Shown: positions 8,137 through 18,111, counted from the stretch's first letter. The stretch is DNA of 64,000 nucleotides from Streptomyces sp. LUP47B (GCF_001746295.1 NZ_MJAH01000018.1:1-64000), one strand, 5' to 3'. The notes: a model not told the origin generated them from the sequence alone. Translations and numbers: made by a program.

Positions 8137-8880
8137 GAAGTTCCTCCGGGGAAGCAGTGGCCGGCCCGATTGCGCAGCCCCGTTGTTGTGCTCCGCTCAT
8201 GAGAAAACCGACAGACCGTCAGGGCCGCAACACGGCATACGGACGGATGGGTCATCCGGCCACACCCAGCGACCGCAGTCCTTTGATCATTTACGCAGGT
8301 GAGCGGCTTTGAGGGAGAGATTGGAAGAATGCACCGCACAGGTGACGAAGGACCAGCGTCCGTCATGGCTGAACCTTGAGTCGAGTCCCCACGTTGCTTT
8401 TGGAATGACGATCACCCTCCTGCATCGCGCGGGGGAGGAGCGCACCGGTTCCTATGGAGCTGCCCCGGAATGGTTCCTGAGCCGGGAGAAATGCAGGTCG
8501 TCGAGGTCGACCAGCCCGATCGACGCGCCGTCGGCACGCCCAAGACGGGCGAGGGCCCGGCCGCCGACCTGCGCGCGCTGAGACCGGCGAAGGAATCGGC
8601 CGTCAAAGCCCGGTAGCCGACGGCGAACCCCGCAGCGTCGGCGAGGTTCGCTGCGCGCTCCCTGCAGCCTGGCCGTTCCGAGGAGGGAGTGTCCTGCCAG
8701 GGGGCATCCAGTCTGACTGCGGTCCAGCCGGTGGGCTGCTTGCCCCATCTGCAGGCCATGCTCGGCATTCTCCGGGTCCACGACCTGGCCCTCACAAGCT
8801 AACCCACGCCCCATACGGGACAACCTCTATGAGAGCCGCCTGCCGCTCACCTGCACCTCAAGGACCGGACCGGTGCCGTG
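8137..8880. other. 744 bp without a supported gene
   Basis: Two minus-strand frames (8412-8795 and 8452-8823) are long but have no ribosome binding site and match nothing recognised. One contains AANLADAAGFAVGYRALTAD, which might be a decayed protein. The part next to 8136 should hold the promoter of the sortase-partner gene. Confidence 0.35.
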
Positions 8881-11318
8881 TCACCGGTGTCTTCTGTGCC
8901 CGGCCGCGCCCTGACGGCTTTGACGGCCGCGGAGGCCGGGCTTCGGCTGGTGTCGCTTGCGCCGCTTGCCCGACCGGTTCACGGCCGTCTGAGCACGCGC
9001 CTGGGCGGGCGGGCCGGTTTGCCGCAGGCTCTCGATCGTGTCCTCAATGTCGTGCAACTCCGCCTCGGCACGCCCCGGTTCCTCCGCGTCGAGCCGGGCG
9101 AATGCGTAATGCGCCTGCTCGTGCGCGCGCAGCACCTTGGCCCGGGGGCGGCCCCGGCCTCCGTACGACTGGGCCAGCACTTCCTGCGCCCGGGCCCTGT
9201 TGAACCTGAGTCGCCAGGCACGTACGTCCAACTCGTCGTACAGCGTCAGTGCCCGGCGGGCGGCGGCCTCGGCCCGTCCGCAGGTCTGCCGGGTCGCGGG
9301 TGCGGCACGCTGCGGCCGGCCGGTCGCGTCCAGCGCGAGCAGAACCTCCGCCTCCAGACAGTTCGTCCAGGCCTCGTGGATGCGATTGGCCCACCGGTCC
9401 TCCTCGCGCATCCCTTCGTACTGTTCCAGCGCCTGCTCGACGTGTTCCAGCGCCTCGAGCAAGTCCTCCTGGCGGCTCTCCGCCGGACGGGCACGCGCCC
9501 TGCCCAGGTGCGCCTCCGCCAGTCGGCCCAGCGCGAGGGCGTGCTGCGGCCGTACGGCCTCGCGGTACTCCCGCTCCAGGGCGTTGTAATGACGGTTCAA
9601 GGCTTCGGTGTGCCGCTCGACGCTCTCGTCCCACTCCTGCCGGGCGGCGTGCTGGACGCCCAGGATGGACAGGGCTTCGGCGATGTCCCGTTTCCACAGG
9701 CCCGGACACCTCTCGCGCAGCGCCTCGTAGATCTCGACGCTCTCCGAGGCCCTGGCCACCGCATGGTCGACGCGTCCGCTCGCACCGAGCTGCCACGCCA
9801 GACCGCGCAGCGCGAACGCCCGCATGCCCTGGATCTCGTCCGGCGCGTGCTCGTCGCTCTCTTGGGCGTGCGGCAACCGCTCGATCAGCTCGCACGCCTC
9901 GGTTGCCGCCTGCAGGGCCTCGCGCTGGCGGCCGATGCGGTGAGTGGCCGTGGCCAGCGTGCACAAGGACTTCACCAGACCGAAGGCGTTCCCGCGGCTG
10001 GGGTTGCGCTGGAACAGCGGTTCCAGACGCCGTATGGAGTCCCGGGCACAGAGGTCCGCGTCCTCGAACCGCCCCACGTCGACGAGCCGGTCGGCCAGGT
10101 CCTTGAGGGCCTCCGCCAAGGCGAACTCGTGCTCCTCGGACGGACTGAACTGGTGCAGCGCGTGGTATATGTCCACCGCCTGCCCGGCGACCTCATGCGC
10201 CTGGATGCGCAGACCCGAACTGGCCAGGTACAGCGACCAGCGCTGAAGGGCCTGGGCCAGCTCTTCCCGGTGGTCCTGGGCGGGCGCTCCGCTGCCCTGG
10301 CGGTAGTGCTGCACGGCGTGTTCCGCGACGGCCGTGGCCAGCTCCAACAGGACGTCCGGGCAGGCGAGGTCGAGTTTCCCCGAGGACCTGGGCGGCGACC
10401 TCCTGCGCCGACTCCTTGCGCAGCGTGGAGTTCAGCGCGCAGGCCAGCGAGGTGCCGATGGCGCGCGCGAACTGGTCCTGATCGGTGGCCGCGACCTGTT
10501 TGACCAGCCTGACGAGGGGGCGGGCGTGATCGCGCAGCGCGGCGTCCAGCGCCTCGCGGGCCCGCTGCTGGGCCGACGGCTCACTCGTCCCGTCGGCCCG
10601 CCAGCCGTCGGAGCCGGCGGTGAGCTGAAGGACGTGCAGCACATTGAGTATCTGGCGTGCCTGGTCGGTCGAGGCCTGGGGGATCCCCGGGCCGTCGCCG
10701 CCGACGTCGAGCAGTCGCGGGGCGATATCGGGAAACGCGGCGATGACCTTCGCGCCGAGCCGTTCGGCGAGCCTCAGCGGCTGGAGCGACCGCAGGTAGC
10801 CGTCTCCGGTGAGCTCCGCGTGCTGCCATCGGGCGAATGCACGCGTGAGCCACTCCGGTTCGTCGGCGAGGTCGGGGACGAGCCGCAGCCGGCGCGCCGC
10901 CTCGGTCTCCCGCTCCCCGTCCGTCTCGCCGTCGGCCACCGCCAGACTCGAGACGGCGACGATCCGTTCGAGCAGGACCGGGTCGTGGGGCAGCCTCTGA
11001 CGCTCGGCGGACGCCTGCCACCTCTGGCGTTGCACGTCGAGGGCGTAGTCCAGCAAGGCGTTGGCGCGTGAGCGCGTGGGCGGTCCCGCGGTGGCCGAGT
11101 GCGTTTTGAGCAGTAGGCTGCGGGCGTCCACCAGTGCCTGGATGAGGATGAGCAAGGGGACGCGGTGGCCTGGTCGCTCGGCACGATGCAGCGAGGGGCA
11201 CGTGACGGGTGAGTTCCAGCAGCTCCAGCTCGTCGTTGCCGACGCGGCGAGACAGCCGCCGTTCCCCGCCGACGTCGAGTGTCACGCAGTGGTGGTGCTC
11301 TTTGCAGGCATTGTCCAT
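8881..11318 (-). pseudogene. large TPR protein split by two apparent +1 shifts
   Basis: Three overlapping minus frames join into one protein of about 811 residues if one base is removed at each of two 4-base runs: 11195-11198 and 10378-10381. ATG 11318 opens frame 1 (NDELELLELTRHVP), frame 2 continues SLHRAERPGHRVPLLILIQA, and frame 3 resumes KLDLACPDVLLELATAVAEH. Frame 3 holds TPR-like repeats, each with paired helices and A-x-x-x-A spacing, from about residue 330 to 780; the C-terminus is basic. Joining restores a continuous sensible sequence at both sites. It may be a real pseudogene or two sequencing errors. No catalytic motif is seen. It is divergent from the STAND gene at 11610. Confidence 0.7.
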
Positions 11319-11609
11319 TGTCCTACACAGCGATCAAGTCGCTTATCCCAATGAGCGGTTGTGACCGTCGCGGGCTCCGGGCGGCCAAGTCATTTCGGCC
11401 ATCAAGCGGCGACAAGCTCACTGCCATACCCGGAGCCCTCGGGCCCACTGATCCTACGAACGACCGGAGTTGGCCCGCGCCAAAACGGTAGGACAAGCTC
11501 AGTTTCTGTCTCTTCGGCAGGCCCTTTCATCGGTTTAGTCAGCGGCTCCTGGGATAACATCACGCAGGCTGTTGATCGTCGCGGCAGCCGTGATACCGAA
11601 GAGGGAGCC

Positions 11610-13628
11610 ATGTGGCGAACGCTGGCCGGTGTGGTGTCCGGTCTGCTCGTGCTGTTCGTCGGCAGTCTCGCCTTCAACGCGGCGTCCGGGCAAAGCCATT
11701 GGCCAGGACCGCTCGACCTCGTGCGGGTCCACCCGTGGCTGGTTCTCCTCCTCCTGATACCTGTGTCGCTGATCGGGCTGTGGCAGGCGCCGCGCCGCGA
11801 CCGCGGGCAGAGCCCGCCCGCGCCCATGACGTACCAACTGCCGCCACGCAACACTGACTTCACTGCCCGCGACGCCACGCTGCGGGAACTGCGGCAGCGC
11901 CTCACCTCGACGAACGGTGTCGCGATGCTGGTCGTGCGCGGGATGGGCGGTGTCGGCAAGACCCAACTCGCGGTCGAATACGCCTACCGGCACCTCGAGA
12001 AGTACCGGTTCGTCGCGTTCGTGCATGCCGGGGACGCCGACCGGGTGGCGTCGCAGTTCGTGTCCCTGGCCGGGGAGCTGGGGCTGGCGGAAGCAAGCTT
12101 CGACCAGGTCATCCCGCGGGTGTACGGCAAGTTGGCGGACCGCAGGCCCTGGCTGATCATCTTCGACAACGGGGAGGAACAGAACACTCTCACGCACGCG
12201 CTGCCATCGGGTGGCCTGGCGAGCAACGGCCATGTCATCGTCACCACCAGGGTGAGGAACTGGTCGAGCAGTGCCGGTGTCATCGGCCTGGACGTGTTCG
12301 CCAGGCAGGAGTCGGTGAGCCTGCTGACGCGTCGGGTGCCCGGCATGACCGCGGCGGTGGCGGACCGGATCGCCGAGGAACTGGGGGATCTGCCGCTGGC
12401 GTTGGAGCAGGCAGCCGGGTACATGGAGTACAACCAGACGGCGCCCGATGACTACGTGAGTCTGCTGACGTCCCGGCTGGAGGAGATGATCTCGCTGGGC
12501 GCGCCGGGCGACCGGTCGGCGGTGATGGTCGGGGCCTTGTGGCAGCTCAGTGTGCGAAGGCTGGAGGCGGAGCGGCCGCAGGCAGTGCGGATGCTGAGGC
12601 TGTGTGCCCTACTGGCGCCGGAACCGATCCCGCTGGACCTGTTCACCCGTAGTCCCGAGATCCTGAACGTGGGCGCCTCCGATCCGCTGGTGTGGGACAG
12701 GACGCTCGGTGCTCTGGCCGGTCTGGGACTCGCGCGGCGCGGGAACGCGTCGCTGGTGGTGCACCGGCTGGTGCAGGCCGCCGTCCGGGCCGATATGCCG
12801 GAGGAGGCGCATGCCGACGCCCGGGTCCAGCTGTGCCGGGCGCTGGTCGCGGCCGTACCGCACGACGTCCACGGCGACCCGGACGCGCGGCCGCGCTGGC
12901 AGGAGTTGCTCTCGCATGTCCTGGCGGTGACCAAGGACGATCCACCGGTCGAGTGCGCTGCGGAGACGGCGGTGCTGCTCAGGCTGGCGTCGGAATTCCT
13001 CATCCAGATCGGGGACTACCAGATGGCGCTGCCTCTGTGTGAGCGTGCCCTCGCGATCGACGAGTCGATCGAGGACCGGGATGCGGAGACTGGCTTCGAT
13101 CTGATCACTCTGGCGCAGATCCACCGGGAGCTCCACGCGCCGGAGAGGGCCCGCCCACTCGTGGAACGCGCGCTGCGGCTGCACGAGTCCTGCCTGCCGG
13201 CGAACGATCCCGCCATCGCAACGGACCTGGCCACGCTCGCGCGCACGCTGTGCCTCCTCGGTGAACACCGTGCGGCGCTGCCACTGGCCGAGCGGGCGCT
13301 GCAGATCGACGAGGCGGCGCTCGGGCCGAACGACCCATACGTGAGCTTCGACCTGATTGCACTGGCGAATGTCCATGTCGACCTCGGCGACCACGAGGCG
13401 GCCCTGCCACTGATCTCACGGGCACTGCAGATCCGCGAGGCCGTCTATGCGCCGGACCATCTGTACATCGGCTACGTCCTCATCTTCCAGGCCAAGGTCC
13501 TGCACGCGATGAACAACCCGACCGCCGTGGGTTTCGCGCGCCGGGGTGCACAGATCCTGCAGACCCGGCTGGGCCGGACCCACCCCAAAACCGAGGATGC
13601 CTTCACTCTGGTCGACCGGCTGCGTTGA
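11610..13628 (+). CDS. membrane-anchored NB-ARC/TPR STAND protein
   Basis: 672 codons; ATG 11610 follows GAGGGAG. Two N-terminal membrane spans (residues 8-25 and 42-58) precede an NB-ARC ATPase: Walker A GMGGVGKT at 111-118, Walker B LIIFDN at 182-187, sensor TTR at 212-214 and the GDLPLAL motif at 259-265. From about residue 450 come TPR_10/12-type repeats (A-L-P-L-x-E-R-A-L-x-I-x-E). STAND proteins are ATP-switched scaffolds that oligomerise when their repeat domain senses a ligand; bacterial ones act in regulation and phage defence. Here the only candidate effector is the membrane-span pair. Divergent from a large TPR gene. Function is inferred from architecture. Confidence 0.85.
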   Translation: MWRTLAGVVSGLLVLFVGSLAFNAASGQSHWPGPLDLVRVHPWLVLLLLIPVSLIGLWQAPRRDRGQSPPAPMTYQLPPRNTDFTARDATLRELRQRLTSTNGVAMLVVRGMGGVGKTQLAVEYAYRHLEKYRFVAFVHAGDADRVASQFVSLAGELGLAEASFDQVIPRVYGKLADRRPWLIIFDNGEEQNTLTHALPSGGLASNGHVIVTTRVRNWSSSAGVIGLDVFARQESVSLLTRRVPGMTAAVADRIAEELGDLPLALEQAAGYMEYNQTAPDDYVSLLTSRLEEMISLGAPGDRSAVMVGALWQLSVRRLEAERPQAVRMLRLCALLAPEPIPLDLFTRSPEILNVGASDPLVWDRTLGALAGLGLARRGNASLVVHRLVQAAVRADMPEEAHADARVQLCRALVAAVPHDVHGDPDARPRWQELLSHVLAVTKDDPPVECAAETAVLLRLASEFLIQIGDYQMALPLCERALAIDESIEDRDAETGFDLITLAQIHRELHAPERARPLVERALRLHESCLPANDPAIATDLATLARTLCLLGEHRAALPLAERALQIDEAALGPNDPYVSFDLIALANVHVDLGDHEAALPLISRALQIREAVYAPDHLYIGYVLIFQAKVLHAMNNPTAVGFARRGAQILQTRLGRTHPKTEDAFTLVDRLR

Positions 13629-13730
13629 CTGACGCGACGAGTGGCACCGAGGCCGGCAAGGCCACTGTGCGGCGTCCCCGGAGGTGGCCGAGTTCCTCGG
13701 TGGGGTCGACTTTTGGTGGCCCGGGCTCAG

Positions 13731-13808
13731 GCCGGGGGCGGCTTCCTGCAGCAACTGACCAGGCGGTTGCTGGAGTCCGCGCTGGAGGGCGAGCTCACTG
13801 ATCACCGG
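13731..13808 (+). pseudogene. IS256 family transposase, N-terminal fragment
   Basis: The frame reads GGGFLQQLTRRLLESALEGE then LTDH. IS256 transposases have this block (L-x-x-x-L-T-x-x-x-L-E-x-A-L-E-G-E-x-x-x-H-L-G-Y) near the N-terminus. It breaks off at an inverted repeat immediately downstream. Confidence 0.7.
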
Positions 13809-13839
13809 GCTCGTGCCCCAGATGATCAGTGAGCTCGCC
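13788..13839. repeat. 17-bp perfect inverted repeat inside IS256 remnant
   Basis: GGCGAGCTCACTGATCA (13788-13804) and TGATCAGTGAGCTCGCC (13823-13839) are exact inverted copies, 18 bp apart. The left arm encodes E-G-E-L-T-D-H of the transposase. The right arm is therefore an inverted copy of coding sequence, pointing to a local rearrangement rather than a functional operator. Confidence 0.75.
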
Positions 13840-13907
13840 GTCCTTCATCCACCCCGTCGACGGGCAGGTCAAGATGCTCGCCGGACTGTACGAGTACGGT
13901 CAGCCCG

Positions 13908-14079
13908 GAGATCAAGAACGACCACGGCCCGGCCACCTGGCTGATGAACTGCACGACCATCGCGCCGGGCCGCGTCCACCCCTGCATGCCACTCGCCCCG
14001 GCCCCGCCCCTCTACGACGCCTGGCTCCATCCCCACCCGGAAGACCCCGACGACCTGCGGGCCCTGCTCATAGCGTCGG
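13908..14079 (+). pseudogene. SRAP (HMCES/YedK-like) peptidase, C-terminal fragment
   Basis: A frame without a start reads NDHGPATWLMNCTTIAPGRV, then HPCMPLAPAPPLYDAWLHPH and DPDDLRALL. SRAP proteins carry C-T-I-L-T-x-x-A, then I-H-D-R-M-P, then a D-x-W-L-D-P and a short helix. The catalytic N-terminal Cys region is absent and the H-D-R-M-P motif is degraded to H-P-C-M-P. Family call is tentative. Confidence 0.45.
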
Positions 14080-14694
14080 CGGCGTCAACCCTGCGGCCCT
14101 TGAGGACATGGCGGGCGCGGGAGCCGGGGTTGGTGGCGATCACGGTCATCAGTTGCGGCGTGGTGACAGCGACCGGTGCGCGGGTCGGGGTCCGTTCGGT
14201 GGCCAGTTGCTCGGCGCCGGCCGGAGCCGCTCGGGCCTCGCCGGAGAAGACACGACTCTCGTGCGCGAGTTCGGAGAGGTAGTCGAAGAGGCGGAGGCTG
14301 GCGTCGCGGATCTTGTCGCGGCTGACGCCGAGCTCGCCCCGGAACGGCTCCCTCGGATGGTGATGGGGATGGGCTCGACGTGCCCGGAACGGGCGATCCC
14401 GCGGGAAGGGATTGATGATCGGGCCGGTGCCCTCGTCCAGGTGGAAGTTGTAGAAGTGGTGGGCGCGTACTTCGTTCCGGCTGACGGCTTGCCCGTGACG
14501 AGATTCGGTGTACCAGGTTCTGCCCTCGTGGGCGGCGCAGGGCTGGGCGTGGTGATCCCGCGCTGCTTGAGCCGCCAGTGAACGCGAATCGGCCTGTCAC
14601 CTATCTGCATCCACCGAGCGAAGTCCCGCGCTTCGTGCCTGTCCTTCGTCTCACCGGATCTCCGAATCGCGCAGCCACGCTGACGACCTGGCAC
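14080..14694 (-). pseudogene. tyrosine recombinase, core-binding region, frameshifted
   Basis: On the minus strand DFARWMQIGDRPIRVHWRLK and GTPNLVTGKPSAGTKYAPTT are in one frame; FYNFHLDEGTGPIINPFPRD and RAHPHHHPREPFRGELG are in another. Together they follow the N-terminal half of the Streptomyces site-specific integrase family (A-R-D-F-x-R-W-M-Q, F-Y-D-F-H-x-x-A-G-T-G-P-I-x-N-P-F-P, A-H-H-N-P-x-x-P-F-R). The catalytic domain with R-H-R-Y is missing. What follows (KIRDASLRLFDYLSELAHES) was not recognised. Confidence 0.65.
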
Positions 14695-14797
14695 CAGTAG
14701 ATATCTCCACTTGCGCCCGTCTGGTGAGGAGTCATGTGGCCATGAAAGTGGTCACCATCAGTAACTCGGTTCAGATTGCTGATTTCTGATGCGGACA

Positions 14798-15534
14798 TCA
14801 CACAGGTGACTCGCCGGTTCCGGCGGTGGCCGGGCCGAGGCCCGGTGGGAGGTGGGCCACTGCCAGGGCGGCAGCCTCTTCGGCTGTGGCAGCTTCGCCG
14901 AGGACACCCTCGTGAAGAAACCGCTGAACACGGTACGGGCGTCCGGCGTGGGACGGGACAATGGCCACTACCACGGGGGATCTGCGCCCGGTGTAGGTCC
15001 TGAAGCCGAGCGTCCAGTGGCTGGAGATCGGGGAGAGCTGCCGCAGGCGCGGTTCGGTCTGGGCAGCTTCCACAAGCAGACCGAATTCAGGGAAGTCCGG
15101 CGCATCGGCGGCCTGTTCCCGGAGCAGACGCCAGCTCACGTCAACCGCTGCGGCAGGCCCGCGTTCGTGAGCCTCGGCAAGTTCGCTGAAGTGCAGAAAC
15201 GGCAGTTGAGCGTGCAGTTCCCGCAGGCTCTTACCTTCCCCCCCCACGCCACGCCTGCCCGGACGACGTCAGCGAGATCGGGGGTTGCTCCGGTGATGAG
15301 TTCGACTCCCTGGCTCCAACCGGAAACACCGAACCAGCGCCTCTCGGCTCCGATGTGAACGGATAGCGGCAGACGTTCAGGAACCAAGGCCGCGATGCTC
15401 GCCGAAACGACTGGACCCCAGTCCCCGGGCAGGGTCACGAGATCGACACCAAGTTCGGCCGCCACCTGGTCCAGGGCGGCGGCCAGACTGCCGGCGGCGG
15501 CCAGGTCGGGATAGAGATCGGAGTTCACGATCAA
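14798..15534 (-). pseudogene. DUF6193 family protein split at an 8-G run
   Basis: Two minus frames overlap: 15534-15136 (start TTG 15534 or GTG 15528; LYPDLAAAGSLAAALDQVAA) and 15247-14798 (SLRELHAQLPFLHFSELAEA, AHERGPAAAVDVSWRLL, ends VAHLPPGLGPATAGT). They join at a run of eight G (coding strand, positions 15245-15238) if the run had nine. The joined 244-residue protein matches the DUF6193 family over its length. Family function is unknown. A homopolymer of this length is prone to slippage, so this could be phase variation, true inactivation or a sequencing error. Confidence 0.72.
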
Positions 15535-15739
15535 ATTGTGCCTTCACCGCGCTCTGGCGAAGAACAGCAATCGATGAAGGAAGTGGCGCCGGGCGCCGGG
15601 ACGCACGGGGACAAGAGTCACTGCTCGTGTCCGGCGTTCGCTGCTTGGGAGTGCGACTGGCCACCAATGGGGACCGTGAGCGGAGGGTCCCTGGCCGTAC
15701 ACGGGGAGAAGGTCTTGGTCACCGTCCAGACCTGAACCT

Positions 15740-16200
15740 GCATCAACACGGACAGATCTCCTGAATGACGCCGTCCTGGCCGCGCCTGTGAGGGAGTTCG
15801 GGAGGCCGGCCGTCGTCCGGACGCGGAGTTCGACCTCCTTCATCGCAGCAGCGCGGTGGCCTCGAAGTCTCCTCGCAGGAATTGGGGCCGTGCCTTCGCC
15901 TCCAGAACCGGGCACGAGTTCGATGTCGAGCCGTTGAACTGCTCTGATCCAGGGCAGGCCTTGGTCGGGTGCGGCGTGTCCCTGGCGGGTGACGAGGAAC
16001 GAGCCCGATGTGTCCTGTCTGACGTTCCAGACCATGAGTCCGCGGTTCAGCAGCCACGACCACGCTTCTGTCAGCGCCAGAACAGCCTCGGGCTTCTCGT
16101 AGTAGGTGACTCATGCCTGTTTAAGCCAGTTTTGCCAATTCCACTCGTTGTTGTCCCGAGCGTCTTTGAGTGAGTCAGCGCACCAAGCAAGGGGGGCTCT
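15740..16200 (-). pseudogene. TIGR02391 family protein, multiply frameshifted
   Basis: Minus-strand pieces in order: YYEKPEAVLALTEAWSWLLN and MVWNVRQDTSGSFLVTRQGH in one frame, LEAKARPQFLRGDFEATALL in a second, and MKEVELRVRTTAGLPNSLTG back in the first. These match the TIGR02391 (Ymh) family, including the F-L-R-G-D-x-x-x-A-x-x-x-A-x-K-E-V-E-x-R-V-R block. The family's G-P-L-A-D and L-x-K-N-P-x-S-H-R end is lost. A TGA interrupts the frame at its upstream end. A second cargo-type gene decayed next to the recombinase remnant. Confidence 0.68.
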
Positions 16201-16383
16201 CACAGTACCTGTATCACCAGGGTCTCCCGGACGTCCCAAACGCCTGTCAACCTGGTTGAGTCGAAGGCGCCGACGACACTCCATGGACACGGACTGCCGC
16301 TTTACTCCCATCAGTTCAATTCAGCTGCCGCGAATGCGCGACCCTGTCGGCGCATTCTTCCGCGACAGAAGGAACGGAGACCA

Positions 16384-17190
16384 ATGGCGAACAACGAATT
16401 CACCACTCAGACAGAACTTTTCGATCTGAGTGGGAAGTGCGCACTTGTCACTGGCGGCACCAGGGGCATTGGGATGATGATCGCGCGCGGCCTTCTCCAG
16501 GCGGGCGCCCGCGTCGTCATCAGCTCACGCAAGGCAGACGCGTGCGCGGAGGCCCAGCATCTACTGTCCGAATTCGGCGACGTTCAAGCAATCCCCGCCG
16601 ACCTGTCCAGGCACGACGAGTGCCAGCGCCTCGCTGACCTTGTCATGGCCGACTCGGAACGCCTGGACATCCTTGTCAACAACGCGGGAGCGATGTGGCG
16701 CGAGCCGCTGGAGACGTTCCCGGACGAGGCCTGGGACTCAGTGATCGACCTAAACCTCAAGTCGCCGTTCTGGCTGGTACAGGCGCTGCTCCCCGCACTT
16801 CGCAGGGCGGGTACCGCCGATGATCCCGCGCGGATCATCAACATCGGCAGTATCGCCGCCATCCACGTCGCCCAGGCGCCCAACTACTCGTACGCCAGCA
16901 GCAAAGCGGCACTCCATCAACTCACCCGCGTGCTTGCCAGGGAGCTGGGCCCACAGCACGTCACGGTGAACGCGGTAGCACCGGGAGTGTTCCCGTCGCA
17001 GATGATGGAGGCCACGCTCGATGCCATCGGCGACAAGATCTCGGCGGCGGCCCCTCTGCGCCGGCTCGGCCGCGACGACGACATGGCGGGTATCGCCGTG
17101 TTTCTCGCCAGCCGGGCTGGGTCCTACCTCACGGGCACCATCATCCCGGTAGACGGCGGCACCGCCACGACCGCAACGGGCACCCCCTAG
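16384..17190 (+). CDS. SDR family oxidoreductase
   Basis: 268 codons; ATG 16384 with GGAACGGAG upstream. Classical short-chain dehydrogenase: cofactor motif TGGTRGIG at 23-30, NNAG at 99-102, catalytic Asn124, Ser156, Tyr170 and Lys174 (YASSK), and the C-terminal V-D-G-G. Arg at 27 and the S-S-R after strand 2 favour NADP(H). The regulator gene at 17218 follows after 27 bp on the same strand, so the two probably form a small operon. Substrate unknown. Confidence 0.9.
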   Translation: MANNEFTTQTELFDLSGKCALVTGGTRGIGMMIARGLLQAGARVVISSRKADACAEAQHLLSEFGDVQAIPADLSRHDECQRLADLVMADSERLDILVNNAGAMWREPLETFPDEAWDSVIDLNLKSPFWLVQALLPALRRAGTADDPARIINIGSIAAIHVAQAPNYSYASSKAALHQLTRVLARELGPQHVTVNAVAPGVFPSQMMEATLDAIGDKISAAAPLRRLGRDDDMAGIAVFLASRAGSYLTGTIIPVDGGTATTATGTP

Positions 17191-17217
17191 TTTGCGGCAC
17201 GGGCTTACGGTAAGGGG

Positions 17218-18111
17218 ATGGCCACGATGGATCCACGCACCGAGATCCGGGAGTTTCTCAGCTCGCGTCGCGCGCGCATCACACCCCAGCAGGCGGGCCT
17301 GCCCGCATACGGCGGCAACCGTCGGGTCAAAGGTCTGCGCCGCGAGGAGGTAGCGCTGCTGGCGGGGGTGTCGGTCGACTATTACGTGCGCATGGAGCGC
17401 GGCAGCCTCGCCGGTGCCTCTGATGGCGTGCTCGACGCGTTGGCCTCTGCTTTGCAACTCGACGAGGCCGAGCGCGATCACCTGTTTCACCTCGCGCGCC
17501 AATCCAGGGCACCCAGCGGCCCACGCCGGCGTAAGCCTGCCGTGACGGTGCGCTCGACGCTGCAGCAGGTGCTCGACGCGATCTCCGATGCGCCGGCCTG
17601 GATCGGTAACGGCCGCTATGACGTGCTCGCCATGAACCAACTCGCTCGCGCGCTGTATTCACCGGTGCTGGCCGATCCGCGACGGCCCGCGAACACAGCG
17701 CGCTTCGTCTATCTAAACTCTGAGGCGGCCAGAGATTTCTTTGTCGATTACGACCAAGTTGCCGGCGCCGCGGCCGCGAAGCTACGCATGGAAGCCGGCC
17801 GCAATCCGCACGACGAGGAGCTGATCGCCCTGGTCGGTGAACTGTCGACGTGCAGTGAGCTGTTTCGGCAGCGGTGGGCATCTCAGGACGTGCGGCTGCA
17901 CCGGTCCGGCCGCAAGCGTGTGCACCACCCGATCGTGGGTCAGCTCGACTTGGACGTCGAGTCCCTGGAACTGCCCGCCGAACCCGGCCTGCACCTCAAC
18001 GTCTACACCGCACCCGCGGGCACACCGACCGCTGACAATTTGGCGCTCCTGGCGTCGTGGGCGGCCACCCAACAGACGTTGGCGACCGAGCTCGAAGCAC
18101 ACAACGGATAG
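17218..18111 (+). CDS. XRE-family regulator with MmyB-like ligand domain
   Basis: 297 codons; ATG 17218 directly follows AAGGGG, and ATG 17227 is an alternative. Residues 8-85 are a helix-turn-helix with GLRREEVALLAGVSVDYYVR, the hallmark of the MmyB-like group. Residues 105-285 are the PAS-like MmyB ligand-binding domain (ISDAPAWIGNGRYDVLAMNQ, then L-A-R-A-L-Y, and the late F-x-x-R-W-A-S and H-x-x-G-R-K-R-x-x-H-P-x-V-G-x-L motifs). Such regulators usually control an adjacent SDR or oxidoreductase gene, matching the SDR 27 bp upstream. Fatty-acid-like ligands are known for the family. Confidence 0.88.
   Translation: MATMDPRTEIREFLSSRRARITPQQAGLPAYGGNRRVKGLRREEVALLAGVSVDYYVRMERGSLAGASDGVLDALASALQLDEAERDHLFHLARQSRAPSGPRRRKPAVTVRSTLQQVLDAISDAPAWIGNGRYDVLAMNQLARALYSPVLADPRRPANTARFVYLNSEAARDFFVDYDQVAGAAAAKLRMEAGRNPHDEELIALVGELSTCSELFRQRWASQDVRLHRSGRKRVHHPIVGQLDLDVESLELPAEPGLHLNVYTAPAGTPTADNLALLASWAATQQTLATELEAHNG

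Noticed and set aside
8412..8823. two minus-strand frames of over 120 codons
   Set aside because: No ribosome binding site, no recognised family, and they overlap each other.
8878..10503. 541-codon plus-strand open frame opposite the TPR gene
   Set aside because: The minus strand carries continuous TPR-like sequence; the plus translation has no recognised motif or ribosome binding site.
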